64,000 bases of DNA from Amycolatopsis eburnea (lineage in GTDB: Bacteria; Actinomycetota; Actinomycetes; Mycobacteriales; Pseudonocardiaceae), in NCBI RefSeq assembly GCF_003937945.1, contig NZ_RSEC01000035.1, positions 114,507 to 178,506 on the forward strand, in the 5' to 3' direction. The notes below the pieces were generated by a model, which searched no databases, had not been told where the DNA came from, and was given only the letters and a program-made list of their open reading frames with translations. This document shows positions 31,466 through 41,190 of this stretch, one piece after another (position 1 is the stretch's first letter; each line of letters opens with the position of its first letter). The position numbers and the translations under genes are program-made.

Positions 31466-32259
31466 CCGCTCAGCCATCCGGGGCTTCGCCCCAGGCCGGG
31501 GGCTCCGCCACCCGGAGCCCCCGAACCGAAGGTGGCGAGCAGGCGGACCGCCCGCCTACAGCAAAGCGCGACCGCGTCCGGCGGCACCTGCTGAAGGTGA
31601 TCGAGAACGCCGGCCCCGGCACCGGCCTGGCCTCCGAGCGGGACCTGGCCGCGGAACTGGGCGTCTCGCGCCCGACGGTCCGGGCGGCCATCGACGAGCT
31701 GACCCGCACCGGGCTGCTGGTGCGCCAGCGCGGCCGCGGCACGTTCACCAGCCCGCAGAAGGTCACCCAGGAGCTGGCCACCGGGCTCGCCGTCCCGCCC
31801 GCGGAAGGGCACTGGACCAGCCGGGTCGTCGCGTTCACCACGGCACCGGCGGCCCGCTCGCTGGCCGGCGAGCTGGAGTGCGAGCCGGGCACGCCGGTCC
31901 TGCGCGTCACCCGGGTCCGGTACGTCGACGACGAGCCGATCGCGATCGAAAGCCTGGCGCTGCCCGCGTCGCTGGTGCCGGGCCTGCGGCCGGCCGAGCT
32001 CGAGACCGGCAACTTCTACCGGCTGCTGCGGGAGCGCTTCGGGATCGCCGTGCAGGACGCCGTGCAGACGATCGAGCCGGCGGTGACCAACCCGGACCAG
32101 GCCGAACTGCTGGAAATCGCGGTGTACGCGCCGATCCTGCACATCGAACGGCTGACCCGCGACACGACCGGCCGCGTGGTCGAGCTGACCCGCTCGGTCT
32201 ACCGGGGCGACCGGTACCGCATCACGTCGAAACTCCGCTTCGACGCCGAATCCGGTTGA
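31462..32259 (+). CDS. GntR/HutC-family regulator, DasR-type
   Basis: 265 residues from a TTG start (TTGA overlap with the GH20 stop). Winged helix at about residues 37-97 (RVRRHLLKVIENAGPGTGLASERDLAAELGVSRPTVRAAIDELTRTGLLVRQRGRGTFTS), then a UTRA ligand domain (SRVVAFTTAPAARSLAGELECEPGTPVLRVTRVRYVDDEPIAIES ... RSVYRGDRYRITSKL). It likely represses the operon through the dre-like site at 25610 and responds to an amino-sugar phosphate as DasR does. The first ~35 residues are low complexity and encoded by GC-rich hairpins (GGGGCTTCGCCCC; GGGGGCTCC...GGAGCCCCC), with no later start codon before the HTH. Confidence 0.87.
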   Translation: MTAQPSGASPQAGGSATRSPRTEGGEQADRPPTAKRDRVRRHLLKVIENAGPGTGLASERDLAAELGVSRPTVRAAIDELTRTGLLVRQRGRGTFTSPQKVTQELATGLAVPPAEGHWTSRVVAFTTAPAARSLAGELECEPGTPVLRVTRVRYVDDEPIAIESLALPASLVPGLRPAELETGNFYRLLRERFGIAVQDAVQTIEPAVTNPDQAELLEIAVYAPILHIERLTRDTTGRVVELTRSVYRGDRYRITSKLRFDAESG

Positions 32260-32544
32260 TCGCGCATCCGGAAAATAAATCTTCACCGGACGCCGGAAAC
32301 CGGGGTTTTTAGCGTCCCCTCGTTACCCGAACGAGTGACGCTAGGCCGACATCCGGGTGAGCGCACGGCGTGAAACCCGTTGTCACACCGGGTACACGCG
32401 ATCGCGAGAGGGTCACGAACTGCGCTGTTGGCATCGCCTTTTCGGCGCCCGGGTGAGAGCGCTTCAACGCACCCGGAGTGCCGCATAGGCTTTTTCTCCG
32501 GCCGGGAAAACGATTCCCGGAACCGAAAGAATCGAGGACAGTCC
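32260..32544. other. Intergenic region before the secreted protein gene
   Basis: 285 bp with no open frame that I trust. It must hold the promoter of the gene at 32545 and the end of the DasR-type operon. The AT-rich patch GGAAAATAAATCTTC (32269-32283) lies just after the regulator stop. I see no clear terminator hairpin or consensus promoter. Confidence 0.4.
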
Positions 32545-34938
32545 ATGCGAAGACGCATGCTGGGAACGTTCCTGCCGCTGGTGCTCGTCGCGGCGACCGC
32601 CGTCCCGCCACCCGCGGCCGCCGATCCCGCGCCCGCCGCGGTCTCCGGGCTGGTGAAGTCCGTGCAGGGCACCGGTTCGCCCGCCGACCACGGCGCGAGC
32701 GCGAACTGGGTCATCGGCTACGACGACCAGGCCACGACGGCCGGGGCCGCGACCATCACCGACGCCGTCGGGGCGGGCCAGGCGTTCCAGCCCGGTTCCC
32801 TGCACGCCCCGCCCGGCTGGACCCCGCAGTGGTCCACCGACGGCAGCACGTTCACCGGCACCGAACCGGCTTCCGGGGTCACGGCGGTCCGCGCCACGAA
32901 CCCGGACGCCGGGCCGGACGCGACCCAGCTGTCCGGCGCCCTCACCCCGCCCGTGCAGGCGGTCACCACCGCGACCGGCGGCGACGGCTTCTCCCCGATC
33001 CTCTACCGCACGCAGGGCGGCGTGCTGCAGGCGTGGAACATCTACCACCACCTGGGCGCCACGTCCCCGAAGGTCGTGTGCACCGACCTCGCCACCGGGC
33101 AGCGGTGCCCGGGCGGCCCGTGGCCGAAGGTGCTCAACACCGCGCCCGGCCCGCTCGGCACCCTCGGCGCCGGCGACATCGCCAGCCCCATGGTCGAGCA
33201 GTACGTGCGCGACCCCGCCGCGCCCGCGAAGGTCTACTACCCCGCCATCACGGCGACGTCGGTCGGCATCGGCTGCCTCGACATGGCCGCCGCCGCCAAC
33301 TGCGGCTACTCCGCGCTGGCGAACCTCGGCGGGTCGCCGCCGGTCAGCAGCATCACCGGGCTCGTCGAGAGCGGCGGCAACGTCTACGGCCTGATCAGCT
33401 CCGGCGCGGTCGTCTGCTGGACCATCGCGACGCAGAGCGCGTGCGGCGGCCAGCCGTACGCGCCGATCGTGCCGGCCGCCAACCAGCCGTACGTCTACGG
33501 CGCGCTGACCGTGGTGGCGGACAAGGTGTTCGCGTCCACGTCCAGCCCGAACACCACGCAGCAGCCGTCACTGGGCTGCTTCGACCCGGCGACCGCCACG
33601 GCGTGCGCCGGCTGGGCGTCGTCGCGGCCCACGGGACCGGCGGGCAACTACACCTACAACGCGTACACGGCCTTCAGCACGAGCGGCGCACCGGTGGGCG
33701 CGTGCTCGTCGACGAGCGTCGCCAGCACCGTCACGACGTGCTACGCGCTCGACGGCTCGGCACTGCCGGCACCGCCGATCACGGCGTTGCCCGCGGGCGC
33801 GATCTTCTTCCCGCCGGAGGTCGTCACGGATCCCGGCGGCCACGTGCGCAGCTACCTCCCGGCCTGGGGCGGCGGGTACGCGGGCGCGGCCCTCTGCCAC
33901 GACTGGACGACGGGGTCGGCGTGCGCCGGCCTGCCCGGCCCGATCACGCACCCGACCGTGAACGGCGGGGCCACGCGGGACTACGGCTACGCCTACGACC
34001 CGCCGTCGGGCTGCCTGATCGGGCTCGGCGACGCGGGCGTGCTGTTCTCGATGGAACCGACGACCGGTGCCTCGCCGTGCGTCCGGTCCGGCGGGCAGGT
34101 GACGCTGAAACCGGGCGACTTCTCCTGCGACGGCGGCAATCACGTCCAGGGCTACACCGCGGCGCGGCTGACCGGCGTCGACCCGGCCAACGTCGACTTC
34201 GCGGCGTCGCAGGTGACGGTGACCGACCAGGACAACGCCGTCGTGCCGACGCCGGGCTTCGCCCCGGACGGTTCGGTGGACCTCACCGGCGTTTCCGTGG
34301 CGGCGCACCCGTCGATCACGGTGACCACGACGCTGGTGCTGCACAGCGCGGCGGGCTTCAGCGGCTCGCTGGTCGTCGACTACGCGGGTGACGCGCCGCA
34401 GCTGTGCTTCCGCACGACGATCGCGGCGGACTGCGCGGTGACGGCGGTGGCGAACACCGCCACCGGCACCGACTCGACGGGGTCGTTCACGTCGAACACC
34501 GTGACGCTGCCGGTCGCGCCGGGCGCGTCGTGCACGCCGAAGGTCAAGGTGGAGAAGGAGATCTGCACGGCGTCGACGGCCGCCAAGTGCGGGCCGGGTG
34601 GTGCCGGGCCGTGGGCCAAGCAGACCGGTGTCGGGCTGCTGGGCCTGCTGTTCGCGACCGCGTACTGGCGGATCACGGTGACGAACGAGGGTCCGGTCGG
34701 GATCACGTCGGCGCACGTGGTGGACAGCGTGGAGCCGTCGTGCCAGACGGGGCCGTTCGCGCTGGGCGCCGGGCAGACGCGGCAGGTGTACTGCTCGACG
34801 TACGCGTTGCTGAGCCTGTTCCCGATCACCAACCAGGCGAAGGTGAGCTACCTGCCGGTGAACGTCCCGCCGGGCACCCCGCCGTCGCACACGAACTGGT
34901 CGTCGGCGAAGGCCTGTTCACTGCTGTGCGTGCTCTAG
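32545..34938 (+). CDS. Large secreted protein of unknown function with C-terminal DUF11/CARDB-like domain
   Basis: 797 residues, ATG 32545 with AGGA upstream. Signal peptide 1-27 (LVLVAATAVPPPAAADP). Residues ~30-530 contain repeated Cys-bearing strands (CTDLATGQRCPGG, GCLDMAAAANCGY, VCWTIATQSACGG, LGCFDPATATACAGW, LCHDWTTGSACAGLPG) spaced about 50-70 residues, suggesting a disulfide-stabilised beta-propeller-like repeat. The C-terminal ~150 residues (WRITVTNEGPVGITSAHVVDSVEPSC) resemble DUF11/DUF7617 adhesion modules. No catalytic motif and no sortase or membrane anchor. Probably an exported surface or matrix protein. Its last 21 bases overlap the convergent MHYT gene. Confidence 0.7.
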   Translation: MRRRMLGTFLPLVLVAATAVPPPAAADPAPAAVSGLVKSVQGTGSPADHGASANWVIGYDDQATTAGAATITDAVGAGQAFQPGSLHAPPGWTPQWSTDGSTFTGTEPASGVTAVRATNPDAGPDATQLSGALTPPVQAVTTATGGDGFSPILYRTQGGVLQAWNIYHHLGATSPKVVCTDLATGQRCPGGPWPKVLNTAPGPLGTLGAGDIASPMVEQYVRDPAAPAKVYYPAITATSVGIGCLDMAAAANCGYSALANLGGSPPVSSITGLVESGGNVYGLISSGAVVCWTIATQSACGGQPYAPIVPAANQPYVYGALTVVADKVFASTSSPNTTQQPSLGCFDPATATACAGWASSRPTGPAGNYTYNAYTAFSTSGAPVGACSSTSVASTVTTCYALDGSALPAPPITALPAGAIFFPPEVVTDPGGHVRSYLPAWGGGYAGAALCHDWTTGSACAGLPGPITHPTVNGGATRDYGYAYDPPSGCLIGLGDAGVLFSMEPTTGASPCVRSGGQVTLKPGDFSCDGGNHVQGYTAARLTGVDPANVDFAASQVTVTDQDNAVVPTPGFAPDGSVDLTGVSVAAHPSITVTTTLVLHSAAGFSGSLVVDYAGDAPQLCFRTTIAADCAVTAVANTATGTDSTGSFTSNTVTLPVAPGASCTPKVKVEKEICTASTAAKCGPGGAGPWAKQTGVGLLGLLFATAYWRITVTNEGPVGITSAHVVDSVEPSCQTGPFALGAGQTRQVYCSTYALLSLFPITNQAKVSYLPVNVPPGTPPSHTNWSSAKACSLLCVL

Positions 34939-35706
34939 CGTGACCGCCCGCGGGAGGCGTTCCGGCGCTTCCCGCGGGCCATCGGGCCCGGCCGCGGGGG
35001 CCAGCAGGACCGCGCAGAGCGGGACCGCCATCGCGATCGCGGCGAGCACGAACACCGGGAACAGGAAGGAGAACACCTCGACGCCGGCCGGGTCGGGGGC
35101 GGACACGTCCATGGTCATCCGGACCGCGGCCATGCCGGTGTAGTGCATGCCGGTGACCGCCGCGCCCATCACGAACCCGGCGAGCAGGCGCAGGGACAGC
35201 CGGTCCAGGAAGACCGCGAACCACAGCGCGGCCGTCGCCGCGACCACCGCGATCACCACCGACAGCGCGACCAGCAGGCCGTCGTACCCGAAGTCGCCCT
35301 TCACGCGCAGGGCCGACATCCCCGTGTAGTGCATGACGTTGACCGCGAGGCCGGTGATCACGCCGCCGAGCACGAGCCGCCACCAGCCGAACTTCGCGCG
35401 GCCGCCGACGACCAGCAGCCCGGCGAACACCGCGGCGACCGACAGCAGCGCCGACAGCGCGGTGCGGAAGACGTCGTAGCGCACCGGCATCCCCGGCGTG
35501 CTGAAGCCGAGCATGGCCACGAAGTGCATCAGCCAGATGCCGACGCCGCCGATCGAGACCGCCGCCAGCACCAGCCACCGCAGGCGGTGCCGGCTGCTCG
35601 CCGCGTGGCGGGCCTGCACCGCGCAGGCGAGGCCGAGCGCGCAGCCGACCACCGAAGTCAGGTAGGCGAGCACGAGCAGCCAGTGCCCGAGCGCGAAGTG
35701 TTCCAT
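34918..35706 (-). CDS. MHYT-domain seven-helix membrane sensor protein
   Basis: 262 residues with seven hydrophobic helices and three M-H-[FY]-x-x-M repeats (MHFVAM, MHYTGM, MHYTGM), the defining MHYT motif thought to bind copper and sense O2, CO or NO at the outer face of the membrane. There is no attached GGDEF/EAL or kinase domain, only a short soluble C-terminus. It begins 13 bp after the DUF742 gene, preceded by GAGAGGACC, so it is the fourth gene of the conservon, in the slot usually held by the CvnD small GTPase. Confidence 0.87.
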   Translation of the reverse strand: MEHFALGHWLLVLAYLTSVVGCALGLACAVQARHAASSRHRLRWLVLAAVSIGGVGIWLMHFVAMLGFSTPGMPVRYDVFRTALSALLSVAAVFAGLLVVGGRAKFGWWRLVLGGVITGLAVNVMHYTGMSALRVKGDFGYDGLLVALSVVIAVVAATAALWFAVFLDRLSLRLLAGFVMGAAVTGMHYTGMAAVRMTMDVSAPDPAGVEVFSFLFPVFVLAAIAMAVPLCAVLLAPAAGPDGPREAPERLPRAVTLEHAQQ

Positions 35707-35719
35707 GGTCGGTCCTCTC

Positions 35720-36100
35720 TCACAGGTCGCGCAGGCCGTACAGCACGCGTTCCATCAAGTCGTGGCGCTCGTCCCAGCCGGTGTGCTCGCCGAGGGTGTC
35801 GCGGACGAGCACCAGGCCGTCCTCCATGAGGTCCGCGACGAGCACCCGGACCACCCCCAGCGGCAGCCGCAGCAGCGCGGCGACCTCCATCAGCGACCGC
35901 GGCCGCAGGCACAGCTCGAGGACCTGGTCGAGCGCGCTGGTCGACTGGTAGCCGGCCGACGCGCGGCCCGCCCCCGTGGTCTCGACGAGCGCTTCGACCG
36001 CGATGGTGACCGACGGCGCCGTCCGGCCTTCGGTCCAGGCGTAGGGGCGGGCCAGCGCCGGGCTCCGGCGCGGCTCCCCTTCGCCCGTGTACCCGGTCAC
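35720..36100 (-). CDS. cvnC: DUF742 protein, conservon component C
   Basis: 126 residues from GTG 36100 (GTGA overlap with cvnB). Matches DUF742: [12 protein letters not shown] near the N-terminus, and a winged-helix-like C-terminal half [47 protein letters not shown]. In actinobacteria this protein joins CvnA, CvnB and CvnD in membrane-associated complexes likened to eukaryotic G-protein signalling; its biochemical role is unknown. Confidence 0.88.
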   Translation of the reverse strand: MTGYTGEGEPRRSPALARPYAWTEGRTAPSVTIAVEALVETTGAGRASAGYQSTSALDQVLELCLRPRSLMEVAALLRLPLGVVRVLVADLMEDGLVLVRDTLGEHTGWDERHDLMERVLYGLRDL

Positions 36101-36561
36101 CGCCGGTCCTGGCCCACCGGCATCTCGCGCGCGGGCACGTCGACCTGCCGCCCGACCCGCTCGACCAGCATCGTCATCTCGTAGCCGACGAGCCCGATGT
36201 CGCAGCCGGTGGACGCGAGGACCACGAGGTTCGAGCCGTCGCCGACGCTCATCAGCAGCAGGAACCCCTGCTCCATCTCGATGACCGACTGCACGACCCG
36301 CCCGGCGGTGAACAGCTCCGCGGTCCCGAGCGACAGGCTCGACAACCCGGCGGCGATGGCCGCGAGCTGATCGGCGCGTTCCCGCGGCAGGGAGTCGTCG
36401 GCCGCGACGAGCAACCCGTCGGCGGACACGAGCACCGCGTGCGCGACCCCGGACACGTCCTGGACGAAGCCGTTGACCAGCCAGTTCAGCGCGGCGGTCC
36501 GTTCGGGGGCCGGCGCGGGGCCTGGAGCGTGCCGCTGGTGCACGTCGGGGAGTTCGGTCAT
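36097..36561 (-). CDS. cvnB: Roadblock/LC7 protein, conservon component B
   Basis: 154 residues, ATG 36561 overlapping the cvnA stop (ATGA). Roadblock/LC7 fold at about 22-130: [60 protein letters not shown] ... [25 protein letters not shown]. MglB-like proteins of this family act as regulators of small GTPases. Here no cognate CvnD GTPase is encoded in the operon. Confidence 0.9.
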   Translation of the reverse strand: MTELPDVHQRHAPGPAPAPERTAALNWLVNGFVQDVSGVAHAVLVSADGLLVAADDSLPRERADQLAAIAAGLSSLSLGTAELFTAGRVVQSVIEMEQGFLLLMSVGDGSNLVVLASTGCDIGLVGYEMTMLVERVGRQVDVPAREMPVGQDRR

Positions 36562-39509
36562 CGGGGTTCCACTCCGTCCTTTCCGGATTCGTCCGCACGG
36601 GCGGCGGTCTGCCGCCGGGCCGCGCGCATGCCCTGGTAGTGCCGGGACAAGCTGTTGCGCACGGCGGTGGCATCCCGGAACGCCGCGCCATCGGGCTCCC
36701 GCACCCGGGGAAGGGCGGCACCGGGGGCCAGCTGCGCCCCGGGCCGCCGGGTGGGGAGGCCGGCCGCGCTGAGGTTGTGCACGGTGGCGGGCTGGAGAGC
36801 GCTTTCCGCGGCCCGGCGGGCTTGGTCTGCGGGGGACGACCAGTCGGCTGGGGGTGCGGGTCGGTCGGGGTGCTCAGCGTGGGTGGCGTCGGGGCGGGCC
36901 GCGCTTTCGGGAGCCGAGGGCGGGGGCCACTCGCCGGAGCGGGCCGGGTGGCCGGGCTTGGCGCGATCCGCACCTTTCGGGGCTGCGGCCGCGGGGTGCT
37001 CGCCGGAGGCGGAACGGTCCGCGCGCCCGGCACCACCGCCCGCCGCGCCGAGCCGGTCGGCCGGATCGGAGCGATCCCCGCGCCCAGCACCACCGCCCGC
37101 CGCGCCGAGCCGCTCGGCCGGATCGGAGCGATCCCCGCGCCCAGCACCACCGCCCACCGCGCCGAGCCGCTCGGCCGGATCGGAGCGATCCGCGCCCTCC
37201 GCGGGCGGGACCACCGGCCACGCACCGGAACCGGAGCGATCCGCATGCCCGGCACCACCGGAGCCAGGTCGGTCCGCCGCCGGCACCGAAAGCCACTCGC
37301 CCGAGCCGGTGCGATCCGCGCGCCCGGCACCGCCGGACCCGGTGTGGTCCGCGGCCGGCACCACCGGCCACTCCCCCGTTCCCGACCGATCGGCCCGCGC
37401 GCCGGTCTCCCCGTCCGGGACCACCGGCCACTCGCCACTCCCGTTCACCGCCGTGCCGTTCGGCGGCCGGTCGGCCACGTCCGCCTCGGTCGGCCAGCCG
37501 GCCGGCTCCGCGCGCGGGCTCCGGCGGGTCAACGGCTTCGCCGCCGGCTCGGTGAACCAGCTCGTCACCACCTGCTCGAAGATCGGCGTCGACGCCTGCG
37601 CCGGAACCACCGCCACCGGGCGGGCGTGGCCGTTCTGCCGGGACGCCGCGCGGCCCGCGCCGATCGGGCGGGCCAGGTCCGCGATCACCAGTGCGCCCGG
37701 TACGTGGACGCTCGCCGTCACGCCCGCGTGGCGGACGCCCGGGGACGTCGCGCGGAGGCGGACCGTCACGTCGTGGAGCGCGGCCAGGCGGCCGACCACG
37801 AACAGGCCCATGCGGCGGGTGGTTTCCGGGCCGACCGCCGCCGCCGCGGCGAGGCGGGCGTTGGCCGTCGTCAGCTCGTCCGGGGTCATGCCGAGGCCCT
37901 GGTCGACCACCTCGATGAGGAGGCCGCCGTCGGCGCCGCGGTCCGCGGTCAGGGCGACCTTGTGCTCCGGCGGGGAAAACCGCGTCGCGTTCTCCAGCAG
38001 CTCGGCCAGGATGTGGACCACGTCCGCGGCCGCCTCGGGCTGGACCGAGCCGCGCGGGGCGTTGCCCAGCGCGACCCGGCGGTAGTCCTTGACCTCCGAC
38101 GTCGCCGCGCGCAGCAGGTCGCGCGTCGGCACCGGCTCGCGGCCGTGGCGGACCGGGCGGCCGCCGGCCAGGACGTGCAGGTTCTCGCCGTTGCGGCGCA
38201 GCCGGGTGGCGATGTGGTCGATGCGGAACAGCTCGTCCAGCCGGCGCGGGTCCTGCTCGCCCGACTCGAGGTCCTCGATGATCGTCAGCTGCTGCTCCAC
38301 CAGCGACTGGCTCCGCCGCGACAGCGTCATGAACATCTCGCTGACCTGCTTGCGGAGGTCGGCCTGCTCGACCGCCAGCCGCACCGCCTCGCGGTGCATG
38401 TCGTCGAACGCCCGCGCCAGCTGGCCGATCTCCTCGTTCGTCCGGACGCCGACCGCGGGCACCGCGCGCCAGTCGACTTCCGTGCCTTCGCGGACCTTCC
38501 GGACGGTTTCCGGGAGCGCCTCCTGAGCCGCGTGCAGCGCCGCCGCGCGCAGCCGGCGCACCGGCGTGACCAGCGAGCGCACCACCAGCAGGGCGATGGC
38601 GAGCGCGCCCAGCAACGCGCCGAGCACCAATGCGGCGTCGCGCAAGGAGTCCGACCGGGCTTCGTCGGCGGCCGCCGAGACGTCCGACGCCAGCTTCGCC
38701 GTGACGTCGTTCAGCACGGCCGTCACGCCCGCCGTCTCCGAGGCGATCGCCGGAAGGGACGCCGCGGTCGCGTCGAGCCGGTCTTCGGCGCCCTCCGTCG
38801 CGGCCTTGAACCGCGCCAGCAGCGCACCGGACAGCTGGTGTTCGGCCTGTTCGGCGAGCACTTCCTGCTCGGCGGCGGTCTGGATCGCGGCCGGGCGGAG
38901 CGAGGCGTCGGCGGGGCTGTTCACCGCGGCCCGCACGTAGGTCTCCTCGGTCGCCAGCTCGCCGCGCAGGTGCGCCAGCAGCCGGGCGACCTCCGCGGTG
39001 CCGGCGACGTCGGCCGGGACGATCTCGGGCACGAGGTCGCCGAGGGTGGCGATGATGTCGTTGTAGCCGGCGGCTTTCGTGCGGGTGTCGCCGTTCGCGG
39101 CGCCGGCCGCCCGGATGCCTGCGAGCTTGCCGAGCGCGGTGTTCAGCGCGCGGCCGCTGTCGCCGGGCAGCGGCGCGAAGCCGGTGTCGCGCTGGATCGC
39201 GGCCACCTTCGCGTCCACGGCGGCGGTGACCGCGCTCGGCGCCCCGGCCGGGACGGCCACCGCGGCGACCATCTCCTGCCCCAGCGCCTCCGTGAGGCCG
39301 ATCGTGTCGTGCAGCACCGGCAGCCGGTCGCGGGCCGCGCTCAGCTGGGTGGCGCGGTCGAGCTCGCCCTGGATCCGGACCTCCGCCAGCGCCACCGCGA
39401 CCAGGACCGGCAGCAGCAGCACGACGCTGATCTTCGTGCGCACGCTCCAGTGCGCCGGCCACCACGCGGAATCCGCCATCCGGCGGGGCGTGGGCGTTCT
39501 TTCGTGCAT
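36558..39509 (-). CDS. cvnA: Nitrate/nitrite-sensor-like histidine kinase, conservon component A
   Basis: 983 residues from ATG 39509 (ATG 39479 is an alternative; neither has a strong ribosome-binding site). Membrane helix 1 ([18 protein letters not shown]), extracellular NIT-type helical sensor (about 50-285), helix 2 ([23 protein letters not shown]), HAMP ([15 protein letters not shown]...), dimerisation helix ([20 protein letters not shown] ... [22 protein letters not shown]), and HATPase with N-box [18 protein letters not shown] and G-boxes VVDQGLGM. The last ~330 residues are a disordered Pro/Gly/Asp-rich tail including three in-frame 19-residue repeats. It should sense an outside signal and feed the CvnB/CvnC complex. 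Confidence 0.88.
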   Translation of the reverse strand: MHERTPTPRRMADSAWWPAHWSVRTKISVVLLLPVLVAVALAEVRIQGELDRATQLSAARDRLPVLHDTIGLTEALGQEMVAAVAVPAGAPSAVTAAVDAKVAAIQRDTGFAPLPGDSGRALNTALGKLAGIRAAGAANGDTRTKAAGYNDIIATLGDLVPEIVPADVAGTAEVARLLAHLRGELATEETYVRAAVNSPADASLRPAAIQTAAEQEVLAEQAEHQLSGALLARFKAATEGAEDRLDATAASLPAIASETAGVTAVLNDVTAKLASDVSAAADEARSDSLRDAALVLGALLGALAIALLVVRSLVTPVRRLRAAALHAAQEALPETVRKVREGTEVDWRAVPAVGVRTNEEIGQLARAFDDMHREAVRLAVEQADLRKQVSEMFMTLSRRSQSLVEQQLTIIEDLESGEQDPRRLDELFRIDHIATRLRRNGENLHVLAGGRPVRHGREPVPTRDLLRAATSEVKDYRRVALGNAPRGSVQPEAAADVVHILAELLENATRFSPPEHKVALTADRGADGGLLIEVVDQGLGMTPDELTTANARLAAAAAVGPETTRRMGLFVVGRLAALHDVTVRLRATSPGVRHAGVTASVHVPGALVIADLARPIGAGRAASRQNGHARPVAVVPAQASTPIFEQVVTSWFTEPAAKPLTRRSPRAEPAGWPTEADVADRPPNGTAVNGSGEWPVVPDGETGARADRSGTGEWPVVPAADHTGSGGAGRADRTGSGEWLSVPAADRPGSGGAGHADRSGSGAWPVVPPAEGADRSDPAERLGAVGGGAGRGDRSDPAERLGAAGGGAGRGDRSDPADRLGAAGGGAGRADRSASGEHPAAAAPKGADRAKPGHPARSGEWPPPSAPESAARPDATHAEHPDRPAPPADWSSPADQARRAAESALQPATVHNLSAAGLPTRRPGAQLAPGAALPRVREPDGAAFRDATAVRNSLSRHYQGMRAARRQTAARADESGKDGVEPR
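37031..37201 (-). repeat. Three in-frame 57-bp tandem repeats in the cvnA tail
   Basis: Units begin at 37031, 37088 and 37145 and are nearly identical. On the minus strand each encodes the 19-residue unit [19 protein letters not shown] with one or two changes. A second, more divergent set of ~25-residue units ([23 protein letters not shown] type) lies at about 37,200-37,420. High identity suggests recent expansion. Confidence 0.8.
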
Positions 39510-39936
39510 GGCGGAACCGCTCGATTCCCAGCCGCGCGCGGCCGACGTCGAACTCGGACAGGAGAAGACCCCAGGGCTGGTCACCGACGTCCCGGGCCAC
39601 CGGAAAAACCGCGGGACGAACCTCGACGATGATCGAGCCGACCCGCAGCGAACATCACTTCCGGCTTCCGTGTCAACCCCGCGCACGGCGTTTCGCAGGG
39701 GTCGATGTCGAATTCTTTCGCGGCTCACGCTTGGTGTTTCACCGGTCGCTGCTTGTACACCGTACAAACGACATTCACGCAGCTCCAGCCGTTTCTGAGC
39801 ATCGCGAAGCGCTGTCGGCAGATTTACCCACGCACTGCCGTCCGTGGCGAAATCGGCCATTGTTCGAATGGTTTGTTATTCATTCTCACCCGTGCCGGGT
39901 GGGCCGCCCGGCACGGGACCCGGCAGAATCGCCGCC
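39510..39936. other. Intergenic region between cvnA and ltrA
   Basis: 427 bp holding the divergent promoters. The clearest element is an inverted repeat TTGTAC-ACC-GTACAA at 39753-39767, in a patch of lower GC (39,770-39,890). No further gene is supported here; the long frames across it have no ribosome-binding site or recognisable product. Confidence 0.5.
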
Positions 39937-41184
39937 GTGACCGAGGTGAAGGACGGCGAAGCGCCGGGGCAGGGCAAGCGGGTCGGCTGGGTGGAGCTGT
40001 ACTTCGACCTGGTCTTCGTGTTCGCGGTGGGCCAGGTGGCGCACGGCATCGTGGCCGAGCCGCACTGGTCGCGGGCCGCCGCCGCGCTCGGCCTGTTCGC
40101 GACGCTGTGGTGGACGTGGATCGGCTTCGCGGTGCTCTACAACCGCCGCGGCGACGACAGCCGCGCCGCCGACCGGCTGTTCGTGCTCGCCGGCACCATC
40201 CCGTGCGCGATCGCCGCCACCCAGGCGCACCACGTCTTCGACGGGCACCCGGCGATCTTCGCGCTGGCCATGGCCGGCGTCCGCGTGATCCTCGCGGCCG
40301 CGCACCGGTGGCCGGCCCGCGAAGGGCTCGACCAGCGCCGGATCAGCTGGGGCTACACGGCTTCGGCGGTGTTGTTCGCGGTCTCGGCGTTCGTGTCGCA
40401 CACGTGGGCGTTCTGGGTGTTCGCGCTGCTCCAGGAAGCGGGCTTCCTGCTGCTCGGCGACCGGCCCCGCCGCCGTCGCGGCGAACGCCCGTCGCGCGCG
40501 GCCCGGTGGCGCGAGCTGATCGCGGGCCCGCACGACCCTAGCCTGGCCGTGGACTCGGCCCACCTCGCCGAACGCTTCGGGCTCTTCATGATCCTGCTGC
40601 TCGGCGAGCTGGTGATCACGGTCGGCACGGCGGCGCTGGAGCGCCCGGCCGACGACGTCGCCTACTGGCTGGCCCTGATCGGCGGCCTGGTGCTGGCCGG
40701 TGCGCTGTGGTGGCTGTACTTCACGTCGGCGGCGCGGATCTACGAGCGGATGCTCGACCTCTCCGGCGGCAACCCGGCGCTCGCGTATTCGCTGTACGCG
40801 GGCGGTCACCTGCCCCCGGCGTTCGCGCTGGTCCTCATCGCGGCGGGCGTGAACCTGTCGCTGCACGAGTCGCCGCCGCACGCGGCCGCCTGGTTCACCA
40901 CCGCGGGCCTGACGATCTACCTGCTCGGCACCCGCGTCTTCGCGGCAGGCTCACACCGCTGGTACCACGGCCTGGCCCGGATCGCGGCGCTGGCGGCCAC
41001 GGCGTGCCTGGCCTTCCTGGACCGGATCGTCCCGGCACCGGCGGTGGTCCTGGTGATCGCGGGGTGGGGCGTCGGGGCGGCCGCGATCGCGTCGACGCTC
41101 AGGCGGCGGGCCCTGGACCGCATGGGTGACAACCCGCTGGAGTTCCTGCGGCGGCAAGGCTGGGAGGCGCGAGGACGCCCGTGA
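39937..41184 (+). CDS. ltrA: Low temperature requirement protein A (LtrA) family membrane protein
   Basis: 415 residues from GTG 39937 (an upstream ATG at 39844 would add a Pro/Gly-rich tail unlikely to be translated). The LtrA signature is at the start: VGWVELYFDLVFVFAVGQVAHGI, WWTWIGFAVLYNRRGDD, then HLAERFGLFMILLLGELVITVG and ALWWLYFTSAARI. About ten helices. LtrA proteins are named for low-temperature growth in Listeria but their transport or sensory role is unknown. Single gene, ended by the hairpin repeat at 41191. Confidence 0.88.
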   Translation: MTEVKDGEAPGQGKRVGWVELYFDLVFVFAVGQVAHGIVAEPHWSRAAAALGLFATLWWTWIGFAVLYNRRGDDSRAADRLFVLAGTIPCAIAATQAHHVFDGHPAIFALAMAGVRVILAAAHRWPAREGLDQRRISWGYTASAVLFAVSAFVSHTWAFWVFALLQEAGFLLLGDRPRRRRGERPSRAARWRELIAGPHDPSLAVDSAHLAERFGLFMILLLGELVITVGTAALERPADDVAYWLALIGGLVLAGALWWLYFTSAARIYERMLDLSGGNPALAYSLYAGGHLPPAFALVLIAAGVNLSLHESPPHAAAWFTTAGLTIYLLGTRVFAAGSHRWYHGLARIAALAATACLAFLDRIVPAPAVVLVIAGWGVGAAAIASTLRRRALDRMGDNPLEFLRRQGWEARGRP

Positions 41185-41190
41185 CGAGAC

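Noticed and set aside
35720..37438. 572-codon minus frame ending in the DUF742 protein as a fusion
   Set aside because: Its first 440 codons are antisense-frame noise over cvnB/cvnA; a GTG with a GTGA overlap at 36100 gives the standard 126-aa CvnC.
39844..39936. Upstream ATG for LtrA
   Set aside because: Would add a Pro/Gly-rich tail not typical of the family; GTG 39937 precedes the conserved start.
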